Shown piece after piece: positions 37,742 to 47,735 of a DNA stretch of 64,000 nt. The stretch's first letter is position 1. Each line of letters opens with the position of its first letter. Below the pieces are notes generated by a model that saw only the letters and a program-made list of their open reading frames with translations, was not told where the DNA came from and did no database searches. Source of the stretch: Paenirhizobium selenitireducens ATCC BAA-1503 (GTDB lineage: Bacteria; Pseudomonadota; Alphaproteobacteria; Rhizobiales; Rhizobiaceae); assembly GCF_000518785.1 (NCBI RefSeq), contig NZ_JAEG01000001.1, forward strand, positions 806,001 to 870,000, given 5' to 3'. A program made the translations under genes and the position numbers.

Positions 37742-38208
37742 CACGCGCCTCCCGAATAGATGATGAGCGCGCTGCCGGCGATCACGCAGAGAGCAGCCAG
37801 CAGGTCGAAGCGGTTGAGCAGGCGCTTCGGAGTGCCGAACAGCCCCCAGAGGTCGGAAATCAGGCCGAACAGGATCTGGCCCACGAGCAGCAGCGAAAGG
37901 CCGCCGGCGAGCGCCAGCTCGGAATTGACCGCAATGGACGAAAGCGCCACGGCAAAGGCGCCCGGCGCGCCGCCGAGATAGGACCAGAGCGGCGGCTTCG
38001 ACACCCCCGGCTCCGCGCCTGCCCGTTTGGACACGAGCAGCAGATTGACACGCAAGAGAAAGAAGGCGGCGACCGCCCCCACCCCATGCACAACCCATGA
38101 GGCGACGAACGGCGTCGAATGCGCGGCCAGCCCGCTATTGATGGTAATCATGACGGCCAGCAAGCCGCCGGCCAGCCCTGCCCAGACCCAATCCAGATAG
38201 TGTCGCAT
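37741..38208 (-). CDS. YdcZ-family (DUF606) DMT transporter, partner half
   Basis: 155 residues, five helices, homologous to the downstream YdcZ protein: NSGLAAHSTPFVASWVVHGVGA and YLGGAPGAFAVALSS, GQILFGLISDLWGLFG are the DUF606 blocks. First gene of the overlapping pair. Proteins of this family are little studied; drug or metabolite transport is assumed from fold. Confidence 0.87.
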   Translation of the reverse strand: MRHYLDWVWAGLAGGLLAVMITINSGLAAHSTPFVASWVVHGVGAVAAFFLLRVNLLLVSKRAGAEPGVSKPPLWSYLGGAPGAFAVALSSIAVNSELALAGGLSLLLVGQILFGLISDLWGLFGTPKRLLNRFDLLAALCVIAGSALIIYSGGA

Positions 38209-38387
38209 GGAGAAATCCCGGCCAACCGCGCCTGCCCGCTTCGTGCGGAACGAACAGCTGCATAACCTCGCCCCGGCGGAGCGGCAATCGAATTATCGGC
38301 AAGGCGCCTTCAGTAAAACTGTAGACTCCGGGATCGAGGAAGGCCCACCCCATGCCGAGCCTCTGGGACATTGCGGCGAAATGCGAA

Positions 38388-38406
38388 ACGGGGCCCTCGG
38401 CCCCGT
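38388..38406 (-). terminator. Hairpin downstream of the chemoreceptor gene
   Basis: Perfect 8-bp stem ACGGGGCC/GGCCCCGT with a 3-nt loop, about 35 nt after the minus-strand stop. The following T-run is weak. Confidence 0.5.
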
Positions 38407-38440
38407 CTCTGGATGTGCGTGCGTTTCGCTTGGACGAGGA

Positions 38441-40372
38441 TCAGAATTCCGTCCAGCTCTCCTTGACGACGGCCGCATTGCCGCGAAAGGCGCCGGCGAG
38501 CTTCTGGCCGAGCGCGCGGGCCGGCGAAGGCGCCGGACGCGAGGCGGGCGTTGCCGCCTTGACCGGTTGCTGCGTGCCATAAGTCTGGCCGTCGCCGAGC
38601 TTGAACTGGCCAAGCAGGGCGGTCAGTGCCGATGCCTGTTGGGCAAGCCCGTGGCTCGCGGCGGTCGACTGCTCAACCATCGCGGCATTCTGCTGCGTCC
38701 CCTGGTCCATGGTGTTGACCGCCGTGTTGATCTCCAGGAGGCCGGTCGACTGTTCCCGGGCCGAGGTGACGATCTGGCCGACATTGCGGTTGATCTCCTG
38801 CACCTCAGAGACGATCTTCTCCAGTGCCTTGCCGGTCTCGTCGACGAGAGCCACGCCGTTGCGCACCTGCTCGCCCGAGGTGGTGATGAGCGCCTTGATC
38901 TCCTTGGCGGCATTGGCCGAGCGCTGGGCAAGCTCGCGCACCTCCTGGGCGACGACGGCAAAACCCTTGCCGGCTTCCCCGGCGCGGGCGGCTTCGACGC
39001 CGGCATTGAGCGCCAGGAGGTTGGTCTGGAAGGCGATGTCGTCGATCACCCCTATGATGTTGCCGATCTCGCCCGAGGACTTCTCGATGGCCTGCATCGC
39101 GCTGACGGCACGGCGGACGATCTCGCCGGATGTTTCGGCCCCCTCCCGGGTCCGGGCAACCAGTTGGCCGGCCTCCTCGGCACGGATCGAGGAATCCTTG
39201 ACGGCGGTCGTCACTTCCTCAAGCGCGGCAGCCGTCTCCTCCACAGAGGCTGCCTGCTGTTCGGTACGCTTGGACAGGTCATCGGCAGCCGAGAGGATTT
39301 CGCGGGCGCCGGCATCGATGGCACGGGCATTCTCGCCGACGGCACGCATCGCATCCTGCAACTTGCTGACGGACTGGTTGAAGTTGACGCGCAATCCGTC
39401 GAGATGATCGGCGAAGGCGGCGTCGATCTTGACGGCAAGGTCGCCGTCGGAGAGGCGCTGAAGACCGCCTGCCAGCTGGTCGACGGCAAACTGCACCTCG
39501 GCCGCTTCGCGGGCCTTCTGCTCTTCGCGGGCAATGCGCTCCTGTTCGGTCACGCTGCGGTTCTGCTCGGCCTGACGCTCGAGGTTTGCGCGTTCGATCG
39601 CATTGTGCCGGAAGACACCGACTGCCGCAGCCATCTCGCCGATCTCGTCCTTGCGGGTTTCGAACGGAATGGGGTGCGCCGTGTCGCCCCCGGCCAGGTT
39701 GTTCATCGCATGCGTGATTTCGGTGATAGGCCGTGCGATCCTGAGAAAGCTGAGGATTGCCGCAGCCGCGGCGATGAGAGCCGTGATCAGGACGGACGCG
39801 ATCGTCGCGACGATCGAGAAGGCCGACACGGAATCCGCATGGGCGACCGCGGCGTCCGTCGTGGATATGTTCAGCTCGACGATGTCGTTCATCCGGGCGG
39901 ACGCCGCCTTGGCGACCTCCGTCATCTCGCCGGTGAACAGCGCCTTGGCCGCGGCAGTATCTGCGGCAGCCTTGTGTGCGAGCAGCTCCGCGCCCAACTT
40001 GTCGTAATCGACCAGCGCGGCCTTCAGGCGATCGAACAGCTCGACCGCGACGTTGCTGGTGATCATCGCGCCGAAGGCATCGAAGGCTGCGTCGCGAGCG
40101 GTGACTGCCTGATTGAGTGACTCGGTCTGTCTTGCCAATTCTGCGGCATCGTCAGCGCTGAGAATGATCGCGTAGTTGCGGCGGACCTCGGCAAATTGCG
40201 CGTTCATTTTCGCGACCGCCAGCGTGCGCGGCATCCGCTCGCGACCGATGACCTCAACTTCACCTTTGACGTCTTCGATAAACTTGACCGCCATCGCACC
40301 CTGGATGATGCCGAGCAAAACGATGACGGCAAAGAGCAGCGGCAACATGACTTTGATTTTAATATTGAACAT
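38441..40372 (-). CDS. Methyl-accepting chemotaxis protein
   Basis: 643 residues. TM1 about 10-30, a helical periplasmic ligand domain (four-helix-bundle type) to about 180, TM2 near 185-210, HAMP, a second HAMP-like stretch, and the signalling domain with the conserved hairpin tip [32 protein letters not shown]. The last five residues SWTEF fit the xWxxF tether that binds CheR, at the end of a Pro/Ala-rich linker. It stands alone, outside a chemotaxis operon. Ligand unknown. Confidence 0.94.
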   Translation of the reverse strand: MFNIKIKVMLPLLFAVIVLLGIIQGAMAVKFIEDVKGEVEVIGRERMPRTLAVAKMNAQFAEVRRNYAIILSADDAAELARQTESLNQAVTARDAAFDAFGAMITSNVAVELFDRLKAALVDYDKLGAELLAHKAAADTAAAKALFTGEMTEVAKAASARMNDIVELNISTTDAAVAHADSVSAFSIVATIASVLITALIAAAAAILSFLRIARPITEITHAMNNLAGGDTAHPIPFETRKDEIGEMAAAVGVFRHNAIERANLERQAEQNRSVTEQERIAREEQKAREAAEVQFAVDQLAGGLQRLSDGDLAVKIDAAFADHLDGLRVNFNQSVSKLQDAMRAVGENARAIDAGAREILSAADDLSKRTEQQAASVEETAAALEEVTTAVKDSSIRAEEAGQLVARTREGAETSGEIVRRAVSAMQAIEKSSGEIGNIIGVIDDIAFQTNLLALNAGVEAARAGEAGKGFAVVAQEVRELAQRSANAAKEIKALITTSGEQVRNGVALVDETGKALEKIVSEVQEINRNVGQIVTSAREQSTGLLEINTAVNTMDQGTQQNAAMVEQSTAASHGLAQQASALTALLGQFKLGDGQTYGTQQPVKAATPASRPAPSPARALGQKLAGAFRGNAAVVKESWTEF

Positions 40373-40548
40373 TGGACTTGTTCCGGGAGGGGAAAGGCAT
40401 CCCAACAACGAAGGCAAAACGCCCGGAAAAATCATTTTTCACAGAATACGTCGGGTACTTATTAAGCTAAATTGAAACAATTAAACGAAACCTTGCAGGG
40501 GCGCCGTTTTGACATGTGGATTCTTGTGGGTAACCTTTCGCAGTTGCG

Positions 40549-40578
40549 AAGGGCGGAACTTGATGTCGTTCCGCCCTT
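40549..40578 (-). terminator. Terminator of ABC exporter copy 2
   Basis: Perfect 11-bp stem AAGGGCGGAAC/GTTCCGCCCTT with an 8-nt loop, 27 nt beyond the stop codon on the minus strand. Confidence 0.65.
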
Positions 40579-40604
40579 GCGCGCATTCTTGCACAACTAA
40601 AGTC

Positions 40605-42464
40605 TTATTCAGCTGCTTCTTCAGTGGGTTGGTCAACTTGATCGGGCAGGAAGCCGCCCGATTGCCGGTTCCACAGGTCGGCATAGACGCCGCCCTGCGC
40701 CGCCAGTTCGCCATGCGTCCCCGTCTCGATGATCCGGCCCTTGTCGAGCACGACCAGCCGGTCCATCTGGGTCAGCGTCGACAGGCGGTGGGCAATCGCG
40801 ATCACCGTCTTGCCCTCCATCAGCGAGAACAGGCTTTCCTGGATCGCCGCCTCGACTTCGGAATCGAGCGCCGAGGTCGCCTCGTCGAGGACGAGGATCG
40901 GCGCGTTCTTGAGGAACACCCGGGCAATCGCGATGCGCTGGCGCTGGCCGCCCGAAAGCTTCACGCCGCGCTCGCCGACCTGCGCGTCGAGCCCCTTGCG
41001 GCCCTGCATGTCGACCAGGCCCTCGATGAATTCGAGCGCATTGGCGCGCTTGGCCGCTTCCAGCACCTCCGCATCGCTCGCCTCCGGTCGCCCGTAGGCA
41101 ATGTTGTCGCGGATCGAGCGGTGCAGGAGCGAGGTGTCCTGGGTGACGACGCCGACCAGCGCCCGCAGGCTGTCCTGCGACACCTTGGAAATGTCCTGGC
41201 CGTCGATCAGGACGTGCCCCTTCTCCAGATCGTAGAAACGCAGCAGAAGGTTCATCAGCGTGGTCTTGCCGGCGCCGGAGCGCCCGACCAGGCCCACCTT
41301 CTCACCGGCCTTGATGGTCAGGGAGAAGTCCTCAATCACGCCCTTGTCCTTGCCATAGTGGAAACGGACATGGTCGTAGACGATCTCGCCCTTCGGCACC
41401 TGGAGGGCCTTGGCACCGTCGGCATCGACGATGTCGTGCGGCTTCGTCATCATGCCCATGCCGTCATAGACCGTGCCGATGTTTTCGAAGAGCGCCGAGA
41501 CCTCCCACATAATCCACTGCGACATGCCGTTGATGCGCATGGCCAGGCCGATGGCGACCGCGATCGCGCCGACCGAAACCGTGCCGCCCAGCCAGAACCA
41601 GATGCTGAGCCCGGATATGGCGAAGAGCACGATCGCATTGTTGATGTCGACGAAAACATTGAGCAACGTGATTTGCCGCATCTGCCGATGGACGGTGTCG
41701 AGAAAGGCGTTCATGCCGTCCTTGGCATAGGCTTCCTCGCGCCCGGCATGGGAGAACAGCTTCACGGTGGCGATGTTGGTGTAGCTGTCGACGATTCGAC
41801 CCGTCATCATCGAGCGCGCATCGGCCTGCTCGCTGGAGAGCCGGCGCAGGCGCGGGACGAAGAAGGTGAGGATCAGCGTATAGACGACGATCCAGATGAT
41901 CAGCGGCGCCACCAGCCGCCAGTCGGCGGCAAACACCAGCGCCAGCATCGAGACGAAGAAGCTGATCGCATAGACGAACACGTCGATGATCTTCATCACC
42001 GCTTCGCGCACGGCAAGCGAGGTCTGCATCACCTTCGTCGACACCCGGCCGGCGAACTCGTTGGCGAAGAAGGTCATCGAATGGCGCAACAGGAAGCGGT
42101 GCATCTGCCAGCGGGCGATCATCGGGAAATTGCCGGCCAGCACCTGGTGCATGGTCAGGGTGTGGATGAAGCCGACGATCGGCAGGCCGACCAGAAGCAG
42201 CGCCGCCATCCAGATCAGCCGGCCCTTCTCCGTTTGAAGGAAGGTGGCGCGGTCGGCAACCGACAGCCAGTCGACGATATTGCCGAGGAACTGGTAGAGC
42301 AGGACCTCACCGACGGCGATCAGCATCGAGCACAGCCCGAGCAGCAGCAGCCAGGGGCCGGCCGGCTTGGTGTAATGCCAGCAGAATGCCACGAGCCCCT
42401 TCGGCGGCAGCACGGGCGCTTCCGGCGGATAGGGATTGAGGCGGTTCTCGAACCACGAAAACAT
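40605..42464 (-). CDS. ABC exporter, fused permease-ATPase (copy 2)
   Basis: 619 residues, same build as copy 1: six-helix domain then ATPase with Walker A GRSGAGKTT, LSGGQ, ILVLDEATSALD and AHRLST, all intact. Identity to copy 1 is highest in the ATPase domain and low in the helices, so substrates may differ. It has its own upstream palindrome and terminator and stands as a single-gene unit. Confidence 0.93.
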   Translation of the reverse strand: MFSWFENRLNPYPPEAPVLPPKGLVAFCWHYTKPAGPWLLLLGLCSMLIAVGEVLLYQFLGNIVDWLSVADRATFLQTEKGRLIWMAALLLVGLPIVGFIHTLTMHQVLAGNFPMIARWQMHRFLLRHSMTFFANEFAGRVSTKVMQTSLAVREAVMKIIDVFVYAISFFVSMLALVFAADWRLVAPLIIWIVVYTLILTFFVPRLRRLSSEQADARSMMTGRIVDSYTNIATVKLFSHAGREEAYAKDGMNAFLDTVHRQMRQITLLNVFVDINNAIVLFAISGLSIWFWLGGTVSVGAIAVAIGLAMRINGMSQWIMWEVSALFENIGTVYDGMGMMTKPHDIVDADGAKALQVPKGEIVYDHVRFHYGKDKGVIEDFSLTIKAGEKVGLVGRSGAGKTTLMNLLLRFYDLEKGHVLIDGQDISKVSQDSLRALVGVVTQDTSLLHRSIRDNIAYGRPEASDAEVLEAAKRANALEFIEGLVDMQGRKGLDAQVGERGVKLSGGQRQRIAIARVFLKNAPILVLDEATSALDSEVEAAIQESLFSLMEGKTVIAIAHRLSTLTQMDRLVVLDKGRIIETGTHGELAAQGGVYADLWNRQSGGFLPDQVDQPTEEAAE

Positions 42465-42845
42465 GCGGAATTCTCCAGAAAATCAGTGCCCGGTTTAAAA
42501 CCGGAATCCGCTTGGCGGAACCGGAAGGGCTAAAAAATCAGACAATGAGGCCGCAACCGGCCGCAAGGTGATTCAAATGGAAAAGTCTTGGAAGATGGGC
42601 GACCGGGTCGCCGTCACGCAGCCTGCAAGTAGTGCGGCACCGGAAGGCGCGTCATACCATGTGATATCATTGAGGCCTCCCTGTTGCGTGTTGAAGAGGA
42701 GTGCTTTCTACCTTTCCTCTGCAGAATTGAAAAGCATCAAACCTGCGGTCGATGTTCGATCCCGCCGACCTGTTGCCTGAAGACAACAGACAATTCGGCC
42801 CCACCACCCCTTGAGCGAAAAACCCGTCTCGCGATAGGAAGGGCC
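42465..42845. other. Gene-free gap between ABC exporter and trmL
   Basis: 381 bases with no convincing gene. It must hold the promoters of both divergent genes. A perfect palindrome CCGGTTT-A-AAACCGG is at 42490-42504, close to the exporter start. Short open frames here lack ribosome sites and family similarity. Confidence 0.4.
42490..42504. promoter_or_regulatory. Palindrome upstream of ABC exporter copy 2
   Basis: CCGGTTT-A-AAACCGG, perfect 7-bp arms, 26 bp upstream of the exporter start codon. Position fits an operator in the 5' leader. Confidence 0.4.
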
Positions 42846-43301
42846 ATGACCGGACTTCGCATCGCCCTCTACCAGCCCGACATTCCCGGCAATACCGGCA
42901 CGATCCTCAGGCTTGCCGCCTGCCTGGGCCTCGGCGTCGACATCATCGAGCCCGCCGGCTTCGACATTTCCGACCGCAACCTGAAGCGCGCCGGCATGGA
43001 TTATCTGGCAAACGTGTCGCTTGCCCGACACGTCAATTTCGAACGCTTCGAGGAGTGGCGACGGGAAAGCGGGCGGCGCCTGGTCCTTGCATCGACGAAG
43101 GCCGCCGAGCACTACACCGATTTCGCTTACCGTCCCGACGACATCCTGCTGTTCGGCCGCGAAAGTGCCGGCGTTCCCGAAACCGTCCACGACACAGCCG
43201 ACGCCCGCGTCATCATTCCCATGGTCGAGGGACAGCGCTCGATCAATGTCGCGATGTCCGCGGCGATGATCGCCGGCGAAGCGCTGCGCCAGACCCGCTG
43301 A
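42846..43301 (+). CDS. trmL: tRNA (cytidine(34)-2'-O)-methyltransferase
   Basis: 151-residue SPOUT methyltransferase that modifies the wobble base of tRNA-Leu isoacceptors. The trefoil-knot motifs are intact: YQPDIPGNTGTILRLAACLG at the N terminus, LLFGRESAGVPE, and VEGQRSINVAMSAAM. The ATG follows AGGAAGGGCC; upstream codons are not family sequence. Single-domain length is typical. Confidence 0.95.
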   Translation: MTGLRIALYQPDIPGNTGTILRLAACLGLGVDIIEPAGFDISDRNLKRAGMDYLANVSLARHVNFERFEEWRRESGRRLVLASTKAAEHYTDFAYRPDDILLFGRESAGVPETVHDTADARVIIPMVEGQRSINVAMSAAMIAGEALRQTR

Positions 43302-43455
43302 GGTTGGGGTTCCACAGCCGGCCGCCCGCGCACGCTCTGCACGCCCATCAATCAACCGTCGTGAATCCGCGCTAGACTGGTTGCGCCCGCCGACGTGCGG
43401 CGCGCATCGGTTACATTCGCAACTGCGGCATGATGGCTCGCGACCCTCGCAGAGT

Positions 43456-43484
43456 TTGCTAATTCTACCAATGGATGATATATT
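43456..43484 (+). promoter_or_regulatory. Promoter of the acidic-tailed protein gene
   Basis: TTGCTA, 17-bp spacer, TATATT. A TGC-AAC-GCA element (43484-43492), of the TGC-N3-GCA form reported for PhaR-type repressors, overlaps the expected start point. Confidence 0.45.
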
Positions 43485-43513
43485 GCAACGCAGCATAAAC
43501 CGGGAGACGATCG

Positions 43514-44998
43514 ATGTTCGAGACCGCATTCGCCCTGAGTTTGACCCAGTTTGCCAGAAGTCTGAGCTTTCCGGAGCGGATTCAGCATCGCCCTGCCCGC
43601 AATGCCGCGCTTGAGCCCTGGCGCCTGCGCAATACCGGGCTCGATGCCATCTTCTACGACGTAAAGTCGCTGACGGCCGAGGAAACCTTCTACATCAGCG
43701 ATTCCATCGCTTCCGAAGGCCTGATCATGATCGTCCCGCCGAGCGGCGGGGCCATGCTGACCATCTGCGACAGCGTGGCGGAATACAAGCTTCGCGGCGG
43801 GCGCGACGTGCACTCCCTGACGGTCGCCGGCATCGGCGGCTCGGCGATCGGGGCTGCGGCTTTTGCCCGAAACGTCGCCGACGCAATCGGCGAACCGGTC
43901 GCTGCGGTCGTGTCGGGCTATGGCCTTGGCGACATCATCAACGAGACGATCGGCGGCTCGTTCTTCTTCGGCTGGCTCGGCCACATGCGCAACGATCTCG
44001 AAGTGATCGACGACGTCGTCGGCCGCCCGCATCTCGGCGCCTATGAGGATCGCCACAAGCTGGCGCTGAAACCGCATCCGAGCGCGCTTGACACCGACAC
44101 GGTCGAAACGCTGCTCGTCGACCCCGCCCTCTCCTTCCACCTGCTCGCCGGCCATTCCCGCGGCAACCGTGTTCTGTCCGAGGCCCTCTACGCCATCCGG
44201 GAAGAGGAACCCGACCGTCTGCGCAAGATGGCCAGCGGCCTGCGTATCGTCACCTTCGGCGGGCGCATCACCATGCCGCCGGACTGCCGTGACGTCATCG
44301 ATGTGATCGGCGAACTCGACTGGTTCGGCGAGATCAACTCCCGTCCGCTGATCCCCAGCGACATTCGCGTGCCGCTGACGGGCCATTCGACCAATACCGA
44401 TTTCGCCGGCGCCTTGCAGGTCACCAAGGTCCTGAAGGACATCATTGCCCGCAGTCTGCCGGCCGTCGTCGAGCCGGAACAGTCGGCCGCGACTGAGGCG
44501 GTCAGCGCCGAGGCGCCAGCCCTTTCACCGAGCCCCGCAATCGAGGCCGAAGCGGCCATCGAGACTGCAACCGCCGAACCCGAACAGGTCGTCGAATCGG
44601 AACAGATCGACGAAGCCGTACAGGTTACCGAGCCCGAACCGGTGGCGGATGCCGATCTGGCTGCGGAAGCCGGACCGATCGCGGATGCCGTGATCGAACC
44701 GGTCGAGGCGCTGGCGTCGGAGAAAGCGGAAGAGCCCGCCGCCGTCATGGCAGAGCGGGATGAAACGGATGAGGCGATCGTCGAAGAAGCCCCCCAGGCC
44801 GTCGCCGGCGATGACGAGGAAATGCCTGCCGCCCCGATCGAGGCGATCGCCGAGGAGCAGCCCGTCGAAGCCGAAGCATCGCCGATCGTGCCCGCTCCTG
44901 AACCGGTCTCGGCCGCCGTCCCGCAGCGCCACGCACCGAGCAAGGCGACCCGTGCCACGCACAGGACCCCGAAATCGAAGGGTCCGACCCGCCGTTGA
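43514..44998 (+). CDS. Alpha/beta-hydrolase-like protein with long acidic tail
   Basis: 494 residues. Residues 1-315 look globular; GHSRGN (about 217-222) is a GxSxG-like nucleophile elbow, and FARSLSFPERIQH near the start plus IGGSAIGAAAFARNVADAIG are distinctive. Residues about 320-475 are a low-complexity tail of Glu, Ala, Pro and Val repeats; the last 20 residues are basic (KATRATHR, KSKGPTRR). I do not recognise a named family. Start follows GGGAG. A role at storage granules or nucleoid is only speculation from the tail and the promoter element. Confidence 0.78.
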   Translation: MFETAFALSLTQFARSLSFPERIQHRPARNAALEPWRLRNTGLDAIFYDVKSLTAEETFYISDSIASEGLIMIVPPSGGAMLTICDSVAEYKLRGGRDVHSLTVAGIGGSAIGAAAFARNVADAIGEPVAAVVSGYGLGDIINETIGGSFFFGWLGHMRNDLEVIDDVVGRPHLGAYEDRHKLALKPHPSALDTDTVETLLVDPALSFHLLAGHSRGNRVLSEALYAIREEEPDRLRKMASGLRIVTFGGRITMPPDCRDVIDVIGELDWFGEINSRPLIPSDIRVPLTGHSTNTDFAGALQVTKVLKDIIARSLPAVVEPEQSAATEAVSAEAPALSPSPAIEAEAAIETATAEPEQVVESEQIDEAVQVTEPEPVADADLAAEAGPIADAVIEPVEALASEKAEEPAAVMAERDETDEAIVEEAPQAVAGDDEEMPAAPIEAIAEEQPVEAEASPIVPAPEPVSAAVPQRHAPSKATRATHRTPKSKGPTRR

Positions 44999-45032
44999 CG
45001 GGCGTCAGGACCCGACCTTCACCAAGACAAGT

Positions 45033-45065
45033 GAGCCCGGCACTTCAGGACGATGTGCCGGGCTC
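45033..45065. terminator. Shared terminator hairpin before the flagellin gene end
   Basis: 11-bp perfect stem GAGCCCGGCAC/GTGCCGGGCTC with an 11-nt loop between two convergent genes; short T-runs only. Confidence 0.6.
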
Positions 45066-45121
45066 TTCATGTAAAGGATGGGCGAAACCCTCGCCGGCCC
45101 TGATGTTCTGTTGGGTCACGC

Positions 45122-46081
45122 TCAGGCGAACAGCTTGAGCGAGGCCCCCATCGAATTGTTGGCAATGTTGAGGCCGATGGTCTGCAACTGCTGCTGGACC
45201 TTCTGCGCCGAAAGCTTGGCCGATTCCTCTTCCATGTCGGCATCGACCAGACGGCCGATGCCGATCTCGGTGATGTCCTGGAGGTCCTGCAGGAACTCCG
45301 TGCTGGAAGCGATCCGGCTGCGGGTGGCGCCGAGATTGGCGCTGGCGTCGATCATGTTGGTCATCATCGAATTCATCGCCGAGATCATGCCGTCGAACTC
45401 GGCGCTCGTCGTCGCGTCGGACACCGAGATCTCCTTCGACGTGGCAGCGACCGGAACGGACGAATTGGCGTCGAGCAGATGGTAGTCATAGGCCACGCCG
45501 CTCTTCGTCGTGCCCGAATAGGATTGGGTGAGCAATCCATCCTGCGCGTCCTGGCCGCTGATCAGCGTCGACTTCGCCGTGTCGAAGTCGATCACATTGA
45601 CCGACACGTCGCCGTCGCCATTGCTGGTGACGGAGGCGACCATGGACTGCACCTTGGGCTGCTGCCCGGCATCGAGGTTGAGCCAGTTCTGGCCGTTGAA
45701 CGAACTCGACTGGGCGATCGTGCCGAGTTGCTCCTTGAGCTGGGTGATCTCCGCATTGACCGCCGAGCGGTTTGTGCCGACCGCCTGGGCGAGGATCAGC
45801 TTCGACTGGATCTCGGCAACGATCGAGGTCGCCGCCTCCATGCCGAGCGCGGCTGTATCCGTGATTGCGGCGGAAAGCCCGGTCGCGTCCTCGGCACTGG
45901 ACAGCGACATGGCGTCGGCGCTCATCGTCGTGGCGATCGACCAGTAGGCGGCGTTGTCAGACGCCTCCTCGACCCGCTTGCCGGAGGCAACCCGTGTCTG
46001 TGTCGCTTCGAGCGCCCTGCTCGAACCGGTCAGCAACGACAGTGCCGAGGCAGCCGTGGAATTGAAGGAAACACTTGTCAT
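45122..46081 (-). CDS. Flagellin (orphan locus)
   Basis: 319 residues. Conserved N-terminal D0/D1 (MTSVSFNSTAASALSLL to about 140) and C-terminal D1/D0 (LGATRSRIASSTEFLQDL to SMGASLKLFA) regions frame a short variable centre, the size of rhizobial FlaA-FlaD. Start follows AAGGA. No other flagellar gene lies in the window, so it is an isolated copy, like flaD of Agrobacterium, which sits apart from flaABC. Minor filament subunit role is inferred. Confidence 0.94.
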   Translation of the reverse strand: MTSVSFNSTAASALSLLTGSSRALEATQTRVASGKRVEEASDNAAYWSIATTMSADAMSLSSAEDATGLSAAITDTAALGMEAATSIVAEIQSKLILAQAVGTNRSAVNAEITQLKEQLGTIAQSSSFNGQNWLNLDAGQQPKVQSMVASVTSNGDGDVSVNVIDFDTAKSTLISGQDAQDGLLTQSYSGTTKSGVAYDYHLLDANSSVPVAATSKEISVSDATTSAEFDGMISAMNSMMTNMIDASANLGATRSRIASSTEFLQDLQDITEIGIGRLVDADMEEESAKLSAQKVQQQLQTIGLNIANNSMGASLKLFA

Positions 46082-46298
46082 CAGTCGTCCTTGCTGTGAA
46101 CCACGAAAAATGCCGGGCGATGGCCGTGGCTTTGACGATGGGCTTCATGCCGGGTCCGCACAGACGAGCGCAGACCGTCAACTATGGCAAACATGCCAGA
46201 GGCGACTTGATATGCGCTTTAAGAAATCGTTAGAATTTTAGCGATGGCCGGCAAAACCTGCGAAATGCGGGGCGCGACCCGGATGGGGCCCCCACACG

Positions 46299-46559
46299 TC
46301 AGTCCGCCGAGGGCAGCCGGCGCATGGTGAACTCGATCTGGTCGCCGTCGAGCTGGCGCCAGCTCTCCACTTCCGTCCAGTAGGCTGCTTTGGGGAAGCT
46401 GTCGAACCATTCCCGTGCCTTGGCCCGCGCCTCGTCGCGCGTCAGGCAGAAGGTTTCGCGCACGAATTGTCCGCCGTCGCGGCCGGCCTTGGCCAACCGG
46501 TGGCTGGCAATGCGCTTTTTCAGGCCGTCGAGCGGCGGAGGACCGGGTATTCTCGTCAT
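46299..46559 (-). CDS. Conserved small hypothetical protein
   Basis: 86 residues, charged, with [47 protein letters not shown] sequence broken here only for description. A GAGGTG ribosome site precedes the ATG. It is divergent from hemF with 166 bp between starts. Similar small proteins occur beside hemF in rhizobia. The conserved Trp and Tyr residues near [17 protein letters not shown] suggest a compact fold; function unknown. Confidence 0.75.
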   Translation of the reverse strand: MTRIPGPPPLDGLKKRIASHRLAKAGRDGGQFVRETFCLTRDEARAKAREWFDSFPKAAYWTEVESWRQLDGDQIEFTMRRLPSAD

Positions 46560-46725
46560 GAAACACCTCGCTAGCCTGCAAAATAATGCCTCCTTTCCGG
46601 TTTTGCGAGTCGATTTTCGGGGACGTGGCCGCCGCGCCGCTGTTCGAGACCGGGCCGTCCTGATAATTCCAAATCTGCGATGGGCGACGAGTCGCCACGC
46701 ATGGGCTGATGCCCAGGGGGAAGCC

Positions 46726-47640
46726 ATGCAAAGACCTGACCTGCCGAAAGGCCTGCCAGACGACATCGAAGACAAGAAGCAGGCGGCAAGGTCCTGGTTC
46801 GAGAGCCTGCGCGACACGATCTGTGCATCCTTCGAAGCGCTCGAGGACGAGCTTTCCGGCCCTCTGGCCGACCAGCCGCCCGGCCGTTTCACGGCCAAGG
46901 ACTGGCAGCGCGACGGCGGCGCCGGTGGCGGCGGCCGCATGTCGATGATGGAAGGCCGCGTCTTTGAGAAGGTCGGCGTGCATACCTCGACGGTCCACGG
47001 CGAATTCTCCCCGGAATTTCGCAAGACCATGCCGGGTGCCGAGGAAGATCCGCGCTTCTGGGCCTCGGGCATCTCGCTGATCGCCCATCCGGTCAATCCG
47101 AACGTGCCGGCCGTGCACATGAACACCCGCATGGTGGTGACCACCAGCCAGTGGTTCGGCGGCGGCGCGGACCTGACCCCGGTGCTCGATCGGCGCCGCA
47201 CCCAGGAGGACCAGGACAGCCGCCTGTTCCACCGTGCCATGGAGATCACCTGCGGCCGCCACGCCGCCGTCGCCGACTATGCGGCCTACAAGGCCTGGTG
47301 CGACGAGTATTTCTTCCTGCCCCATCGCAACGAAGCCCGCGGCATCGGCGGCATCTTCTTCGACTGGCTGCACTCGCCGGAGGAGCGGGGCGGATGGGCC
47401 GCGGACTTCGCCTTCGTCCAGGACGTCGGCCGCGCCTTCAATCTCGTCTATCCGAAGATCGTCCGGTCGAACTTCAACCAGCCCTGGACCGAAGAGGACC
47501 GCGACGAGCAACTGGTCCGCCGCGGCCGCTACGTCGAATTCAACCTGCTCTACGACCGCGGCACGATCTTCGGCCTGAAGACCGGCGGCAATGTCGAATC
47601 AATCCTGTCCTCCATGCCGCCGGTGGTGCGCTGGCCCTGA
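46726..47640 (+). CDS. hemF: Oxygen-dependent coproporphyrinogen III oxidase
   Basis: 304-residue haem-synthesis enzyme that oxidatively decarboxylates coproporphyrinogen III using O2. Family blocks are intact: [57 protein letters not shown] and [16 protein letters not shown]. Start after a GGGGGAA site. No Fnr/FixK-type box was found in the upstream region. A small hairpin with TTTT follows. Confidence 0.97.
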   Translation: MQRPDLPKGLPDDIEDKKQAARSWFESLRDTICASFEALEDELSGPLADQPPGRFTAKDWQRDGGAGGGGRMSMMEGRVFEKVGVHTSTVHGEFSPEFRKTMPGAEEDPRFWASGISLIAHPVNPNVPAVHMNTRMVVTTSQWFGGGADLTPVLDRRRTQEDQDSRLFHRAMEITCGRHAAVADYAAYKAWCDEYFFLPHRNEARGIGGIFFDWLHSPEERGGWAADFAFVQDVGRAFNLVYPKIVRSNFNQPWTEEDRDEQLVRRGRYVEFNLLYDRGTIFGLKTGGNVESILSSMPPVVRWP

Positions 47641-47679
47641 ACTGAGGGGCCGGAACGCCATCCAGCAAGCACGCAAGGC

Positions 47680-47696
47680 CCGCCAAAGGCGGTTTT
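47680..47696 (+). terminator. Short terminator after hemF
   Basis: 5-bp stem CCGCC/GGCGG with an AAA loop and TTTT, about 40 nt after the stop. Confidence 0.45.
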
Positions 47697-47735
47697 CCGG
47701 CATGATTTTGGCTACCCGGGCCTGCGACACTAAAT

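Noticed and set aside
40509..42533. 674-codon open frame on the plus strand
   Set aside because: Antisense shadow of ABC exporter copy 2; no domain resemblance.
42568..42780. 70-codon open frame in the gap before trmL
   Set aside because: No ribosome site, no family resemblance, and it ends inside a promoter region.
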